A stretch of DNA of 36,749 nt from Verrucomicrobiota bacterium (GTDB taxonomy: Bacteria > Verrucomicrobiota > Verrucomicrobiia > Opitutales > UBA2995), in contig JAQBYJ010000055.1 of the NCBI GenBank assembly GCA_027622555.1, forward strand, positions 1-36,749. The letters run 5' to 3'. Under the pieces are notes generated by a model. That model was given only the letters and a program-made list of their open reading frames with translations, had not been told where the DNA came from and made no database searches. The translations under genes were made by a program, and so were the position numbers. Positions 23,199 to 31,352 of the stretch are shown piece by piece. Positions within the stretch are counted from its first letter, which is position 1. The number at the start of each line of letters is the position of its first letter.

Positions 23199-24971
23199 CT
23201 AGAAGAAGAACAACAAAGCTAACACGATGACAGATAGGCAGGCGGTGATGCCAATTGGAAGAGCACCTTTTTCGATGTTCAACCTAACTGTATTTTTGAG
23301 TGCTTCCTGTTGTTCGGCGTTGTTGCCTTTGATAGTCCAATAAGGAGTGAGCAGACATATGAAAATTCTGGCTGGGCCTTCGGTGGCAAATCGACAAACA
23401 CTGTTCACTATTCCTCCCATAAACACTTTGTGTACTGCAGCGTTTACTCCATTGAGACTGCGATCACAAATTGTGTAGATCCATTTTCCGCCTTTGCGGT
23501 AGAACCAGTCGCTATCGATATTGATCGCCCGCATCTCCGCCGGGTAGAAGCCTCCTAACATAAGCAGGGCAAATGCGAGGCAGGCGAACAGGAGCAGCAA
23601 GCATTGTCCTATAACGTGGGCAAGGGTGAAAACTTCGTAGTGTGCGTCGAAAGGCAGTATTCTATAAAGGGTCTGTTCAGGGAAAAATCCAATTGCAAGA
23701 CATCCGACTGCGGCGAGACCCATAGCGATGCGCATGTTCATCGGGGCCTCTTCTACCTTTAGTCCGGAATCGTGGGAGAAGAATGCGAAGAAGGGAATCT
23801 TGATTCCGGCATGCTCGACCACGCCTGCTGATGCAAAAAGCAGGACCAGCCATACCCAGACGTAATGCTCACCGGCGGCCTCAGCCATGATCATTGATTT
23901 AGTGGCGAATCCACTAAAGAGAGGAACTGCGGAAATGGATGCCGCGCCAATGATGCAACAGATCGCCGTAAAAGGCATACTTTTGAAAAGTCCACCCAGC
24001 TCTGTACATTTTGATTTGCCGGTCCGGTATAAAACGGCGCCGACAGACATAAATAAGAGACCTTTAAATAAAATATCGGCGTAAACGTGGGCGGCTGATC
24101 CGTTCATCGAAAGATAGGTTCCGATCCCTATTCCGACCACCATAAATCCCACTTGGTTGATCATACTGTAGGCCAATACTCGGCGCAGGTCGTTTTCAAT
24201 TACCGCATAGAAAATGGGGAAAGCGGCCATTGCAGTTCCGATCCAGATCAGAACCTCTTCTCCTGGAAAACCTCTCATCAAGGCATACACCGCAGCCTTG
24301 GTGGTAAAGGTAGCCATGAAGACAATCCCGCCCACGGTCGATTCGGGATAGGTGTCCGTTATCCACGCGTGGATGATTGGCCAACCGCAATTTACTCCGA
24401 ATCCCAAAAAGATCAGGAAGCTCGCAGTATTGTCTAAACCAATTTCATTGAACGCGATGTTTGTGCTGCCCGTCTCCTTAATATACAATACAATACCAGC
24501 AAAGAGGATCAACCCGCCGACCACGTGAACGAGTAAGTACCGCATGGCTGCTCCAACGGATTTTGCAGTGCGCCGAACAAGCAAGAGAAAAGCCGCGCCA
24601 ACAGTGAGTAGTTCCCAAAAGATAAAAAAGGTAATCAGGTCGCCGGCCATGACGACTCCGACACCACTTCCGGCATACAGCAGGCCGGAAAAATGCTCCA
24701 TGGTACCCTTTTCATGGCTATTGTAAATGACCGCAATAAAGGTAGCGATTATGAAGATGTTTAGAAACATCAGGCTCATCGGATCCGCGCGAACCAGAGC
24801 CAGGTCAAAATCGAGGATCGAGTAAGTCCAGTAAATGCCTTCCTCCAGCTTCAGGTAACTGAAGAATGCCAATACCGGTAGCAATAGCATATACCCGGTC
24901 CTTAAACGGCCTTTGAAGAGCGGAATTAATAGCGCACCGATAAGGAAAATGAACTGCGGAGGTAGTATCAT
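23199..24971 (-). CDS. Third proton-translocating antiporter-type subunit (MrpD/NuoL-like)
   Basis: 590 aa, about 14-16 TM segments. The proton_antipo_M core is at about 100-390. Seen: the TM5 acidic site FFIFWELLTVG, the TM7-8 region GWPIIHAWITDTYPES, and TTKAAVYALMRGFPG with the TM8 lysine. The usual TM7 lysine position reads Asn (GFGVNCGWP), which differs from the two other antiporter subunits of this operon. A long C-terminal extension (about 470-590) ends in a hydrophobic helix. Its ATG begins 1 bp after the stop of the 84-aa gene. It most likely is a membrane subunit of the same Mrp-type complex. Confidence 0.88.
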   Translation of the reverse strand: MILPPQFIFLIGALLIPLFKGRLRTGYMLLLPVLAFFSYLKLEEGIYWTYSILDFDLALVRADPMSLMFLNIFIIATFIAVIYNSHEKGTMEHFSGLLYAGSGVGVVMAGDLITFFIFWELLTVGAAFLLLVRRTAKSVGAAMRYLLVHVVGGLILFAGIVLYIKETGSTNIAFNEIGLDNTASFLIFLGFGVNCGWPIIHAWITDTYPESTVGGIVFMATFTTKAAVYALMRGFPGEEVLIWIGTAMAAFPIFYAVIENDLRRVLAYSMINQVGFMVVGIGIGTYLSMNGSAAHVYADILFKGLLFMSVGAVLYRTGKSKCTELGGLFKSMPFTAICCIIGAASISAVPLFSGFATKSMIMAEAAGEHYVWVWLVLLFASAGVVEHAGIKIPFFAFFSHDSGLKVEEAPMNMRIAMGLAAVGCLAIGFFPEQTLYRILPFDAHYEVFTLAHVIGQCLLLLFACLAFALLMLGGFYPAEMRAINIDSDWFYRKGGKWIYTICDRSLNGVNAAVHKVFMGGIVNSVCRFATEGPARIFICLLTPYWTIKGNNAEQQEALKNTVRLNIEKGALPIGITACLSVIVLALLFFF

Positions 24972-24972
24972 A

Positions 24973-25227
24973 TTAATCGTAGTGGTCCTCTTTGCGTTTC
25001 ACGAGGGGACGCAGGATGAATTTGGATGCGAATACCAGGAGCGCGAAAGTTACGAAACTATAAACCCCGTAAAAGCCAGGCCAGTTTTCCCATTCAAAAA
25101 CGGCATGCTTATCGAAATTTTCTGATAAAAACAAAAAGTCCAAAAGGAAGACGACCACGCAAGCTACGATGAGTGAGCGGACAATGATCTTGGCCATTTT
25201 GGATGGGGGATGATGTGAATCACTCAT
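24973..25227 (-). CDS. Small membrane protein, two TM helices, in the antiporter operon
   Basis: 84 aa. Predicted helices at about 14-33 (IVRSLIVACVVVFLLDFLFL) and 53-73 (GVYSFVTFALLVFASKFIL), with a charged tail. The N-terminus MSDSHHPPSK has a small His pair. No family recognised with certainty. It is directly followed by the third antiporter subunit (1 bp) and preceded by the 48-aa gene (30 bp). Position and size suggest an accessory subunit of the antiporter. Confidence 0.8.
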   Translation of the reverse strand: MSDSHHPPSKMAKIIVRSLIVACVVVFLLDFLFLSENFDKHAVFEWENWPGFYGVYSFVTFALLVFASKFILRPLVKRKEDHYD

Positions 25228-25257
25228 GGGTCAATCTACGTTCGTGTTAAGCGCGAT

Positions 25258-25404
25258 TCAGTGGTGAAGATTGGCTGCTCCACCATCTGGAGAGGACAGC
25301 ATGATGAATATCAAGTAGATCGTCAGTAAGCTGAATACTACTATGAATGCTTTTTTAAAACCGGGCCAGGCTGCGTGTGATAATTCTTGAATTTCTTCTT
25401 TCAT
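25258..25404 (-). CDS. Very small membrane protein (48 aa) in the antiporter operon
   Basis: 48 aa: a charged N-terminus (MKEEIQELSHAAWPGFKKAF), one TM helix (about 20-37, FIVVFSLLTIYLIFIML), and a short tail ending in His-His. ATG at 25404, stop TGA at 25258. It lies 12 bp after the second antiporter subunit and 30 bp before the 84-aa gene, in the same direction and operon. It is easy to miss by length cut-off. The amphipathic start and tight spacing argue it is real; no homologue is recognised. Confidence 0.7.
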   Translation of the reverse strand: MKEEIQELSHAAWPGFKKAFIVVFSLLTIYLIFIMLSSPDGGAANLHH

Positions 25405-25416
25405 AACAAGTGCGGT

Positions 25417-26907
25417 TTAAAAGTTTAGAAACTCTTGCGCTGCGGCGTCGGCGAGCGAGAAAAATGGTTCAGGATAGACGAACAACACCATGGTCGCCAA
25501 TGCGGTTAGGGACAAAGCTATTACGGCACATGGGTGAGCTTCATCCACTTTGTCTTCGAACAGAGAATCGTCCGCTTTGCAGAAGAATGCCCTAAACGAG
25601 ATAGGGAAAAAGTAGGCCGCGTTGAGCAGTGAGCTTACGAGTAGAACGACCAACATAATATACTGTCCATCGGCTACCGTTCCTTGCAGCAGATAAAACT
25701 TACTCCAGAAGCCTCCGGCCAGCGGGATACCCACCACACTTAACGAACCGATGAAGAATGCCGCCATCGTTATCGGCATTCGTTTGCCGATTCCGACCAT
25801 CTGGCTGATGTATTTTTTGCCCGTTGCTTCGAAAATGGCTCCTGCACAGAAGAACAAAGTGATTTTTCCGAAAGCGTGCATGGCGATGTGCATCATACTT
25901 CCGGTCGCTCCGTTCCCATTGAGCAATGCCATGCCCAGAATGATGTAGGAAAGTTGACCAATCGTGGAAAATGCCAGGCGGCGTTTCAGGTTGTCCTGGG
26001 ATAGTGCGATCAGGGAGGAGGTGACGACTGTGAAGGCAGCGATCCAGGTGATGATTACCCCGAGATCCAGATCCGCCATGAAATCGAGTCCGAAAACTCC
26101 TGAGTAAACGCGAATGATACAAAAGACGCCCACCTTCACGACGGCAACGGCATGCAAGAGCGCACTCACCGGGGTAGGGGCCACCATCGCTCCAGGTAGC
26201 CAGGAGTGGAATGGCATGAGGCCTGCCTTTGCGAATCCAAAGGTTAGCAGAAGCACAAGAACAAGTCCTTCAGTTGCTCCTATGTGATCTCTAAGGAATC
26301 CGCCTCCGATGAAATCCATACCGCCGTCTGTTTTCAGGAAAATAAAAATCAGAGCGGGCAACACAAAACCAATCGATGTCGTCAGTAAATAGGTCAGATA
26401 AGTGCGACCGCCGGTCCTGGCTTCCTTATCCTGGTGGTGCGTTACCAGGGGATAGGTTGCGAGGGAAAGCATTTCGTAGAACAGATACAGTGTAAACAGG
26501 TTGGCCGAAAATGCTACGCCCAAGGTTGCGGATAGAGATACCGCAAAGAATGAGTAGAACCGGGTTTGTGAATGTTCCTTCAGCCCTCGCATGTAACCGA
26601 TCGCGTACAAGGAGGTGATTATCCAAAGCGAGGATGCCACCAGGGCAAAGAGCATCCCGAATTGATCTACCCGGAATGCAATCGAAAGCCGTGGCAGGAT
26701 TTGCCAAATCGTAAACTCAATCTTCGTTCCGGCAAGTATTGCCGGTAGCATCGAAACCACCAGGCCAAACTTAATAAACCCGGCGGCGAACGTGGCTCCT
26801 TCTCTAAGGTTTGGCTTTTTGCCGAGCAAAACAATAGGTATCACCGCCAGCAGGGAAACAAGGCATACCAGGACGGGTTTAAAACTGATGATGGTGTCGG
26901 GAGTCAT
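25417..26907 (-). CDS. Second antiporter-type subunit (MrpD/NuoN/NuoM-like)
   Basis: 496 aa, about 14 TM segments. Core motifs are intact: TM5 Glu in LYLFYEMLSLATYP, TM7 Lys in FGFAKAGLMPFHSWLPGAM, APTPVSALLHAVAVVKVGVF with the TM8 Lys, and a broken helix in the TM12 region with AGGFWSK. It should form a proton channel in the Mrp complex. Starts 4 bp after the stop of the first MrpD. Unlike a full-size MrpA (about 800 aa), it lacks a C-terminal MbhD/MbhE part, which is encoded separately upstream in this operon. Confidence 0.9.
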   Translation of the reverse strand: MTPDTIISFKPVLVCLVSLLAVIPIVLLGKKPNLREGATFAAGFIKFGLVVSMLPAILAGTKIEFTIWQILPRLSIAFRVDQFGMLFALVASSLWIITSLYAIGYMRGLKEHSQTRFYSFFAVSLSATLGVAFSANLFTLYLFYEMLSLATYPLVTHHQDKEARTGGRTYLTYLLTTSIGFVLPALIFIFLKTDGGMDFIGGGFLRDHIGATEGLVLVLLLTFGFAKAGLMPFHSWLPGAMVAPTPVSALLHAVAVVKVGVFCIIRVYSGVFGLDFMADLDLGVIITWIAAFTVVTSSLIALSQDNLKRRLAFSTIGQLSYIILGMALLNGNGATGSMMHIAMHAFGKITLFFCAGAIFEATGKKYISQMVGIGKRMPITMAAFFIGSLSVVGIPLAGGFWSKFYLLQGTVADGQYIMLVVLLVSSLLNAAYFFPISFRAFFCKADDSLFEDKVDEAHPCAVIALSLTALATMVLFVYPEPFFSLADAAAQEFLNF

Positions 26908-26911
26908 ACTG

Positions 26912-28426
26912 TCAAATTCCAGCTACCAGGTTAAATTGAGAAACAAAGTCCTGAATGATCGAAACAATTTCCTTATTGTAGATACCGATACTTAAAATGA
27001 TAGCCGCGGTGGCCAACAAGGGCAGGACCTGGGTCATTGAGCCTTCCGAGATTTTAGCGTGATGGTCTCCATGATGGGCGTCGTGTCCTTCGGCGGGTTT
27101 AACGCCAAAGTGAGCGACCTCAATAATCCGGAAGAAAAGAACCGCATTGACCAAACTGGAAAAAAGCAGAGCCACCACATACTCCCAGTTTCCGGAGTTG
27201 ATGCCGCCTTGAATCAAATACCATTTACTGAAAAAACCTGCAGTCGGAGGTATGCCTATCAGTGAAAAAGCACCTACCAGGAATCCGATCATGGTTAGGG
27301 GCATCTTCTTAAACAATCCATCCACCGCATTGATATCTCTCCGACCCGTCTTGGTGTAAATAATCCCTGCGAACAGGAATACGCACAGAGTCATGAATGC
27401 ATCGCTGATGATGTGAAAGATCGAACCGATCATACCGGTTTCATCCACGAGCCAAACACCGCCAACCATATAACCGACTTCGGCAATGATGAGAAATGTG
27501 AGCATCTTCCGAAGGTCTTTCTGAGCGAGTGCGCCGATAGAACCCGCAAGGATGGCTATGACTGCCAGCCAAACCACGACGTTGTCCCAATTGAGAACTT
27601 CAAAAGCGTAGTTTGGACCAAACACAGTCAGGACCATGCGGATCATCACGTAGATCATTACCTTGGTCACGAGCGGACCCATGATAGCACTGCTGGTCGT
27701 TGGTGCAAAAGAGTAGGCATTCGGTAACCATGCATGAAGGGGGAAAAATGCCATTTTAATCCACACGCCTACGGTGATGAGTATGAAAGCCACAAGAATG
27801 GTGGAGGAACCTTCCAGGTGGTTCACCACCAACTGCTCGTTGATGTCCACCATATTCAGGGACCCTGTTTTTATATACAGGTAGCCAACGCCCAATAAAT
27901 AGAACGACGCCCCAATCGTTCCCATGATTAAGTATTTATAAGCTGCTAAAGTGGCCCGGATATTGCCCATCGCCAACAGGGCATAGCTCGTCAAAGCGGA
28001 GATTTCCAACAATACGTAGAGATTGAACGCATCTCCTGTGATCACCATACCCAATAGCCCCGCTATGAGTAAAAGAAATAGCGTATAATACTGGGAAACC
28101 TTGTCCTTGTTTTCCGTGAGCACTGCGTCTCTGGAATAGATCGCTGCTAACAAGGCAACAATCGTTACGGTTACCGCGACCAGGGCATTCAGTCCGTCAA
28201 TGCGAAATTCAATGCCGAACGGTGGTTCCCAACCACCTAATTTATAACGAATGGTCCCTGATTCCAAGACACGAACCAAGGTCGATAGACTTGCCCAAAC
28301 CGAACTCGCCAGACTCAACAAGACGAGCGGCCAGCAAAGTGCCTTGATTCTAATCCCGACCAGCGCCACCACTATGGCGGTTAGAAAAGGAAACAGGAGA
28401 ATTAAAACAGGTGCTTGCTCAGTCAT
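26912..28426 (-). CDS. mrpD: Antiporter subunit D (MrpD/MnhD)
   Basis: 504 aa, about 14 TM segments. TM5 Glu in LYVLLEISALTSYA, TM7 Lys in GVWIKMAFFPLHAWLPNAY, FAPTTSSAIMGPLVTKVMIYV with the TM8 Lys, and PPTAGFFSKWYL later. It is the most canonical of the three antiporter-type subunits. Near the C-terminus, the loop before the last helix has a His-rich stretch (EGHDAHHGDHHAK). Overlaps mrpC by 4 bp, as in classical mrpC-mrpD pairs. Confidence 0.92.
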   Translation of the reverse strand: MTEQAPVLILLFPFLTAIVVALVGIRIKALCWPLVLLSLASSVWASLSTLVRVLESGTIRYKLGGWEPPFGIEFRIDGLNALVAVTVTIVALLAAIYSRDAVLTENKDKVSQYYTLFLLLIAGLLGMVITGDAFNLYVLLEISALTSYALLAMGNIRATLAAYKYLIMGTIGASFYLLGVGYLYIKTGSLNMVDINEQLVVNHLEGSSTILVAFILITVGVWIKMAFFPLHAWLPNAYSFAPTTSSAIMGPLVTKVMIYVMIRMVLTVFGPNYAFEVLNWDNVVVWLAVIAILAGSIGALAQKDLRKMLTFLIIAEVGYMVGGVWLVDETGMIGSIFHIISDAFMTLCVFLFAGIIYTKTGRRDINAVDGLFKKMPLTMIGFLVGAFSLIGIPPTAGFFSKWYLIQGGINSGNWEYVVALLFSSLVNAVLFFRIIEVAHFGVKPAEGHDAHHGDHHAKISEGSMTQVLPLLATAAIILSIGIYNKEIVSIIQDFVSQFNLVAGI

Positions 28427-28953
28427 TTTGCGGACTTGATCTGTTCAAGGATTTCGCTCTCTTCAAGTGAGCCGAATTCTCCATATAGTTTCTGAGTGAT
28501 GGCTAGTCCCACACCAAGAGTAGCTACTCCGACCACAATGGCGGTAAGCATGAGTACATGAACCAGGGGATTAATAAATTGGTCGGGGTCGATTTCCAGA
28601 CTGCCATGGTCGTCGTGACTGACGGCATGGTCACTGTGATCTGCTGCTGCGTGAATTTCTTCGGTAACTTCGCGAACTGCGTGTTCAGCGTCGTGGTGAG
28701 TATCCGTACCCTCCCCGGAGACCTCTTCATGGTGAGCTCCATGGACTTGATCGTGATACAAAATGGGGATGGTTGCGTGCTCCTTGTAGCCAATCGAGAC
28801 GTAAAACAAAATGATCGCTGTTTGAAAAATCGACATCCCGATCAGTTTTTTGATCAAGTTGTTTTTTGAGACCATGGCATACAAACCGATCATCATAATA
28901 ATGACGTATATCCAATAATTGAAACTGTCCGCAATTGCTTCTAGAAATTCCAT
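28423..28953 (-). CDS. mrpC: Antiporter subunit C (MrpC/NuoK-like) with histidine-rich insert
   Basis: 176 aa against about 113 aa for usual MrpC. The NuoK-like core is there: three TM helices at about 14-28, 37-55 and 128-150 (LIKKLIGMSIFQTAIILF; then DPDQFINPLVHVLMLTAIVVGVAT). Residues 59-116 form an extra hydrophilic stretch between TM2 and TM3 with 13 histidines and many acidic residues, e.g. HGAHHEEV, THHDAEH, HSDHAVSHDDHG. The insert lies where other MrpC proteins have a short loop. It could bind Zn, Ni, Cu or protons; that is inference. It starts 3 bp after mrpB. Confidence 0.9.
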   Translation of the reverse strand: MEFLEAIADSFNYWIYVIIMMIGLYAMVSKNNLIKKLIGMSIFQTAIILFYVSIGYKEHATIPILYHDQVHGAHHEEVSGEGTDTHHDAEHAVREVTEEIHAAADHSDHAVSHDDHGSLEIDPDQFINPLVHVLMLTAIVVGVATLGVGLAITQKLYGEFGSLEESEILEQIKSAK

Positions 28954-28956
28954 GGA

Positions 28957-29712
28957 TTAGATGCCCTCCTTCATTGTACCATTTGAGGACAAACTTGAGT
29001 AGATCGAAAACATGATCGCGGTTACCGTGAATGCCACGCCGATTTCTACACCGAGCATGCTATGGGAACGAGCATCTTCAACGCTGCCGGGGATTATTTT
29101 TGATAGAATCCCGTAATCGAGAAAGTTGGCTCCGAAGAGCAAAGCTACGACTCCGAATCCTGCGTATATAAAAATACCGATACCGGCCAGGTTGAGTATC
29201 CGATTCTCTGGCACCCATTCCTGAGCTGCTTGCAGGTTTCGTGCTAATGCCAATAATATAAAACTAGCCCCGAAGATGACTCCTCCTTGGAATCCGCCAC
29301 CTGGACTGTGGTGACCATGGGCGACCACGTAGAGCGCAAAAAGTTGAATGATAGGAAGTAACAGACGAGTGGTCGTTGCAATGATCAGGTCTGGCTTCTT
29401 GTCGGTTAGTTTTGGTTCTTTGTGCTGGTTCTGGCTGCTGGAACCGAATACACGCAGTATCCCGATAATAGCTATACCTGCGGTGAATATCACCACGGTT
29501 TCAAACAGGGTGTCGTAGCCCCGGTAGTCCGCCAGGACGGCCGTTACCATATTAGGAACTGTTGTTTCGGGAAAAGTTTGAGTGATGTAATGTTGAGACA
29601 AACGGTAGCTACTGGCTGGCGAATTTACATCTCCCCAATCAGGAAAATCTTTTTCCGCCTGTAAGAGTAATAGTCCCGTAATTATTACGGTAATGAATCC
29701 GAGTACTTTCAA
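28957..29712 (-). CDS. mrpB: MbhE-MrpB fusion subunit
   Basis: 251 aa. Residues 1-90 match the extreme C-terminal (MbhE-like) part of MrpA: DFPDWGDVNSPASSYRLSQHY, VPNMVTAVLADYRGYDTLFE. Residues 115-245 are MrpB (MnhB): LLLPIIQLFALYVVAHGHHSPGGGFQGGVIFGAS. About six TM helices. In classical mrp operons the first part belongs to the large mrpA product; here it is joined to MrpB. It starts with a 4-bp overlap (ATGA) after the DUF4040 gene. Confidence 0.92.
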   Translation of the reverse strand: MKVLGFITVIITGLLLLQAEKDFPDWGDVNSPASSYRLSQHYITQTFPETTVPNMVTAVLADYRGYDTLFETVVIFTAGIAIIGILRVFGSSSQNQHKEPKLTDKKPDLIIATTTRLLLPIIQLFALYVVAHGHHSPGGGFQGGVIFGASFILLALARNLQAAQEWVPENRILNLAGIGIFIYAGFGVVALLFGANFLDYGILSKIIPGSVEDARSHSMLGVEIGVAFTVTAIMFSIYSSLSSNGTMKEGI

Positions 29713-29954
29713 TCTGATGACCTCCTTGATGTGCGCAGCACGGTTGAAATCATAAATACAGCGCTAACTCCCGCACCGACGGCCGCCTCGGTAAAGGCGA
29801 CATCAACCGCACCCATACCAGCCCAAAGCAGACACATGAGAAAACTGTAAACTCCGAAAATCATCGCCGCACTGAGCAAGTCCTTCACCTGGAGTGCAAT
29901 GATCGAAGTGATCACCAGGAAAATCAGAATTATCAGGTCGAAAATCCAGATCAT
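29709..29954 (-). CDS. DUF4040/MbhD-like subunit (MrpA C-terminal piece)
   Basis: 81 aa from ATG 29954 (three TM helices). A longer frame starts at 29984, but the ATG at 29954 overlaps the mrpG stop as ATGA and follows a strong GGAGGAGGGG ribosome site, so it is preferred. The conserved VKDLLSAAMIFGVYSFLMCLLWAGMGAVDVAFTEAAVGAG matches the DUF4040 block found in the C-terminal half of MrpA and in MbhD of membrane-bound hydrogenases, including the VAFTEAAVG acidic site. Confidence 0.92.
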   Translation of the reverse strand: MIWIFDLIILIFLVITSIIALQVKDLLSAAMIFGVYSFLMCLLWAGMGAVDVAFTEAAVGAGVSAVFMISTVLRTSRRSSD

Positions 29955-30286
29955 TTCCCCTCCTCCTTTTTGCCGCGAGTCCACATTTTTATTCCTTCTT
30001 CAAACCCGGCTTTGATAAGAGCGTGAGTGCTGGTCGGTCCTGTCGACATGATAAACATAGCAATAAATATCATTTTACCAACGACCAGGAAATTTGCCAG
30101 GGAAGGAACATGCAGCTGATACAGCGCCATTCCTGCTAGGATGAGAAGCATGGAACAGGTGTCTCCTTTTCCAGCGGCATGCATACGTGTATAAAAGTCC
30201 GGGAATCTCAATATACCCACTGCGCCACCGATGAAAAATACCAGCCCGGTGCAAATAATAAAAATGCTTATGATGTTAATAATCAA
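29951..30286 (-). CDS. mrpG: Antiporter subunit G (MrpG/MnhG)
   Basis: 111 aa, three TM helices. The family signature GAVGILRFPDFYTRMHAAGKGDTCSMLLILAG is complete. The first helix begins at the N-terminus (IINIISIFIICTGLVFFIGG) and the tail is Lys/Glu-rich. The gene overlaps mrpF by 4 bp and the DUF4040 gene by 4 bp. The stop TGA at 29951-29953 and the next ATG share bases. Confidence 0.95.
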   Translation of the reverse strand: MIINIISIFIICTGLVFFIGGAVGILRFPDFYTRMHAAGKGDTCSMLLILAGMALYQLHVPSLANFLVVGKMIFIAMFIMSTGPTSTHALIKAGFEEGIKMWTRGKKEEGK

Positions 30287-30588
30287 TCTCCAGACTCCTC
30301 CGCTTTCATATCGGCAAACGACTTGGTTGGGTTTACCCGATCAAAGAAACGAGCCGCTGCGATCGATCCAATAAAGTTCAGAAGGGCATAGGTCAGGGCA
30401 AAATCAACAAACATTTCCACCCGTTGGAACAACATGCCGATGATGATTAGTAGGACCGTCGTTTTGGTCCCGATTACGTTGACGGCAACTATCCGGTCAA
30501 TCGCAGTGGGTCCTATGATCATTCGGTAAATGATCGGAACCATGAGAGCGAGGATGGCTATGCCGACCCATACGAAAAAATTCTCCAT
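30283..30588 (-). CDS. mrpF: Antiporter subunit F (MrpF/MnhF)
   Basis: 101 aa, three TM helices. The conserved IIGPTAIDRIVAVNVIGTK and FALTYALLNFIGSIAAARFF blocks identify MrpF. It starts 3 bp after mrpE ends and overlaps mrpG by 4 bp. In the family it is needed for stability of the membrane complex and Na+/H+ exchange; a specific catalytic role is not known. Confidence 0.95.
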   Translation of the reverse strand: MENFFVWVGIAILALMVPIIYRMIIGPTAIDRIVAVNVIGTKTTVLLIIIGMLFQRVEMFVDFALTYALLNFIGSIAAARFFDRVNPTKSFADMKAEESGD

Positions 30589-30591
30589 GAC

Positions 30592-31086
30592 CTAACTGTC
30601 CCCTCCTTCAAATACTTTAGAGATTTTTTGCTCCATCGTCTCACTCTCAACACCCGACTTGGTATGTCGCGAGATGGAGTGGATGAGTAGTTCATCTCCT
30701 TCGATGTCTATGGTGATGGTACCGGGAGTGAGTGTGATTGAATTGGCCAGTATGTATTTACCATAGTCGGTCTTAAGTTTTGTCTTAACACGGACCAGGG
30801 AAGGATCGAGGTCTTTGATCTCACCGGGTGTTAGCGCCAGCCTCAATATGTGGACATTGGAGAGAATAATCTCCCACAACAGCCAGAGTAAATAACCGGG
30901 TATTCTCGCTGTTTCAGCCAGGCGGTTGGCAAAACCTTTAGAACGGTTTGTAAAGTAAAAGCTCGAGGAGATAAGGGTTATAAACAGGCAGGAGAGAACA
31001 CCCAAGGTGATGTGGAAATAGTCAAATTGTCCGGATAATACAACCCAGCCGCCGAATAAGATCAGAAAAATGACAACGCGGTACAT
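30592..31086 (-). CDS. mrpE: Antiporter subunit E (MrpE/MnhE), first gene of the operon
   Basis: 164 aa. Two or three TM helices at the N-terminus (VVIFLILFGGWVVLSGQFDYFHITLGVLS...), then a soluble cytoplasmic part with TLTPGTITIDIEGDELLIHSISR, the family hallmark. It is the first gene of the minus-strand run that continues to lipA. The 266 bp upstream, shared with the divergent GYF_2 gene, should hold its promoter, but I could not identify one with confidence. No good Shine-Dalgarno is seen. Confidence 0.94.
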   Translation of the reverse strand: MYRVVIFLILFGGWVVLSGQFDYFHITLGVLSCLFITLISSSFYFTNRSKGFANRLAETARIPGYLLWLLWEIILSNVHILRLALTPGEIKDLDPSLVRVKTKLKTDYGKYILANSITLTPGTITIDIEGDELLIHSISRHTKSGVESETMEQKISKVFEGGDS

Positions 31087-31352
31087 GTAGGAGCTTTAGA
31101 GAATTTGCGATTGCGGAGTTGCTACTCGAGAAGAATTGGGTGAAGTAGAAACCAAAAAAAGGATCTCAGATCGCTTGCACAAGACTTTTCAGGTATTTTT
31201 TAGTCAATGACCTCGAATTGTTTTTTTGGTATCCTTGGTAGGTGCCCAAAGTGAAGCTTTTTCGACTTGCGGAATCGAATCATGATATTGAGTGTTCTGG
31301 CATCAGGTCTCTGGTAGTTGTTTCCGCTGTTCCACTTGTGCAATAAAGTTCT

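Noticed and set aside
31086-31128. TGTAGGAGC...GCTACTCG resembling the REP unit at 21460-21486
   Set aside because: Only the first nine bases and a few later blocks match, and it overlaps the mrpE start codon; similarity is too weak to call a repeat.
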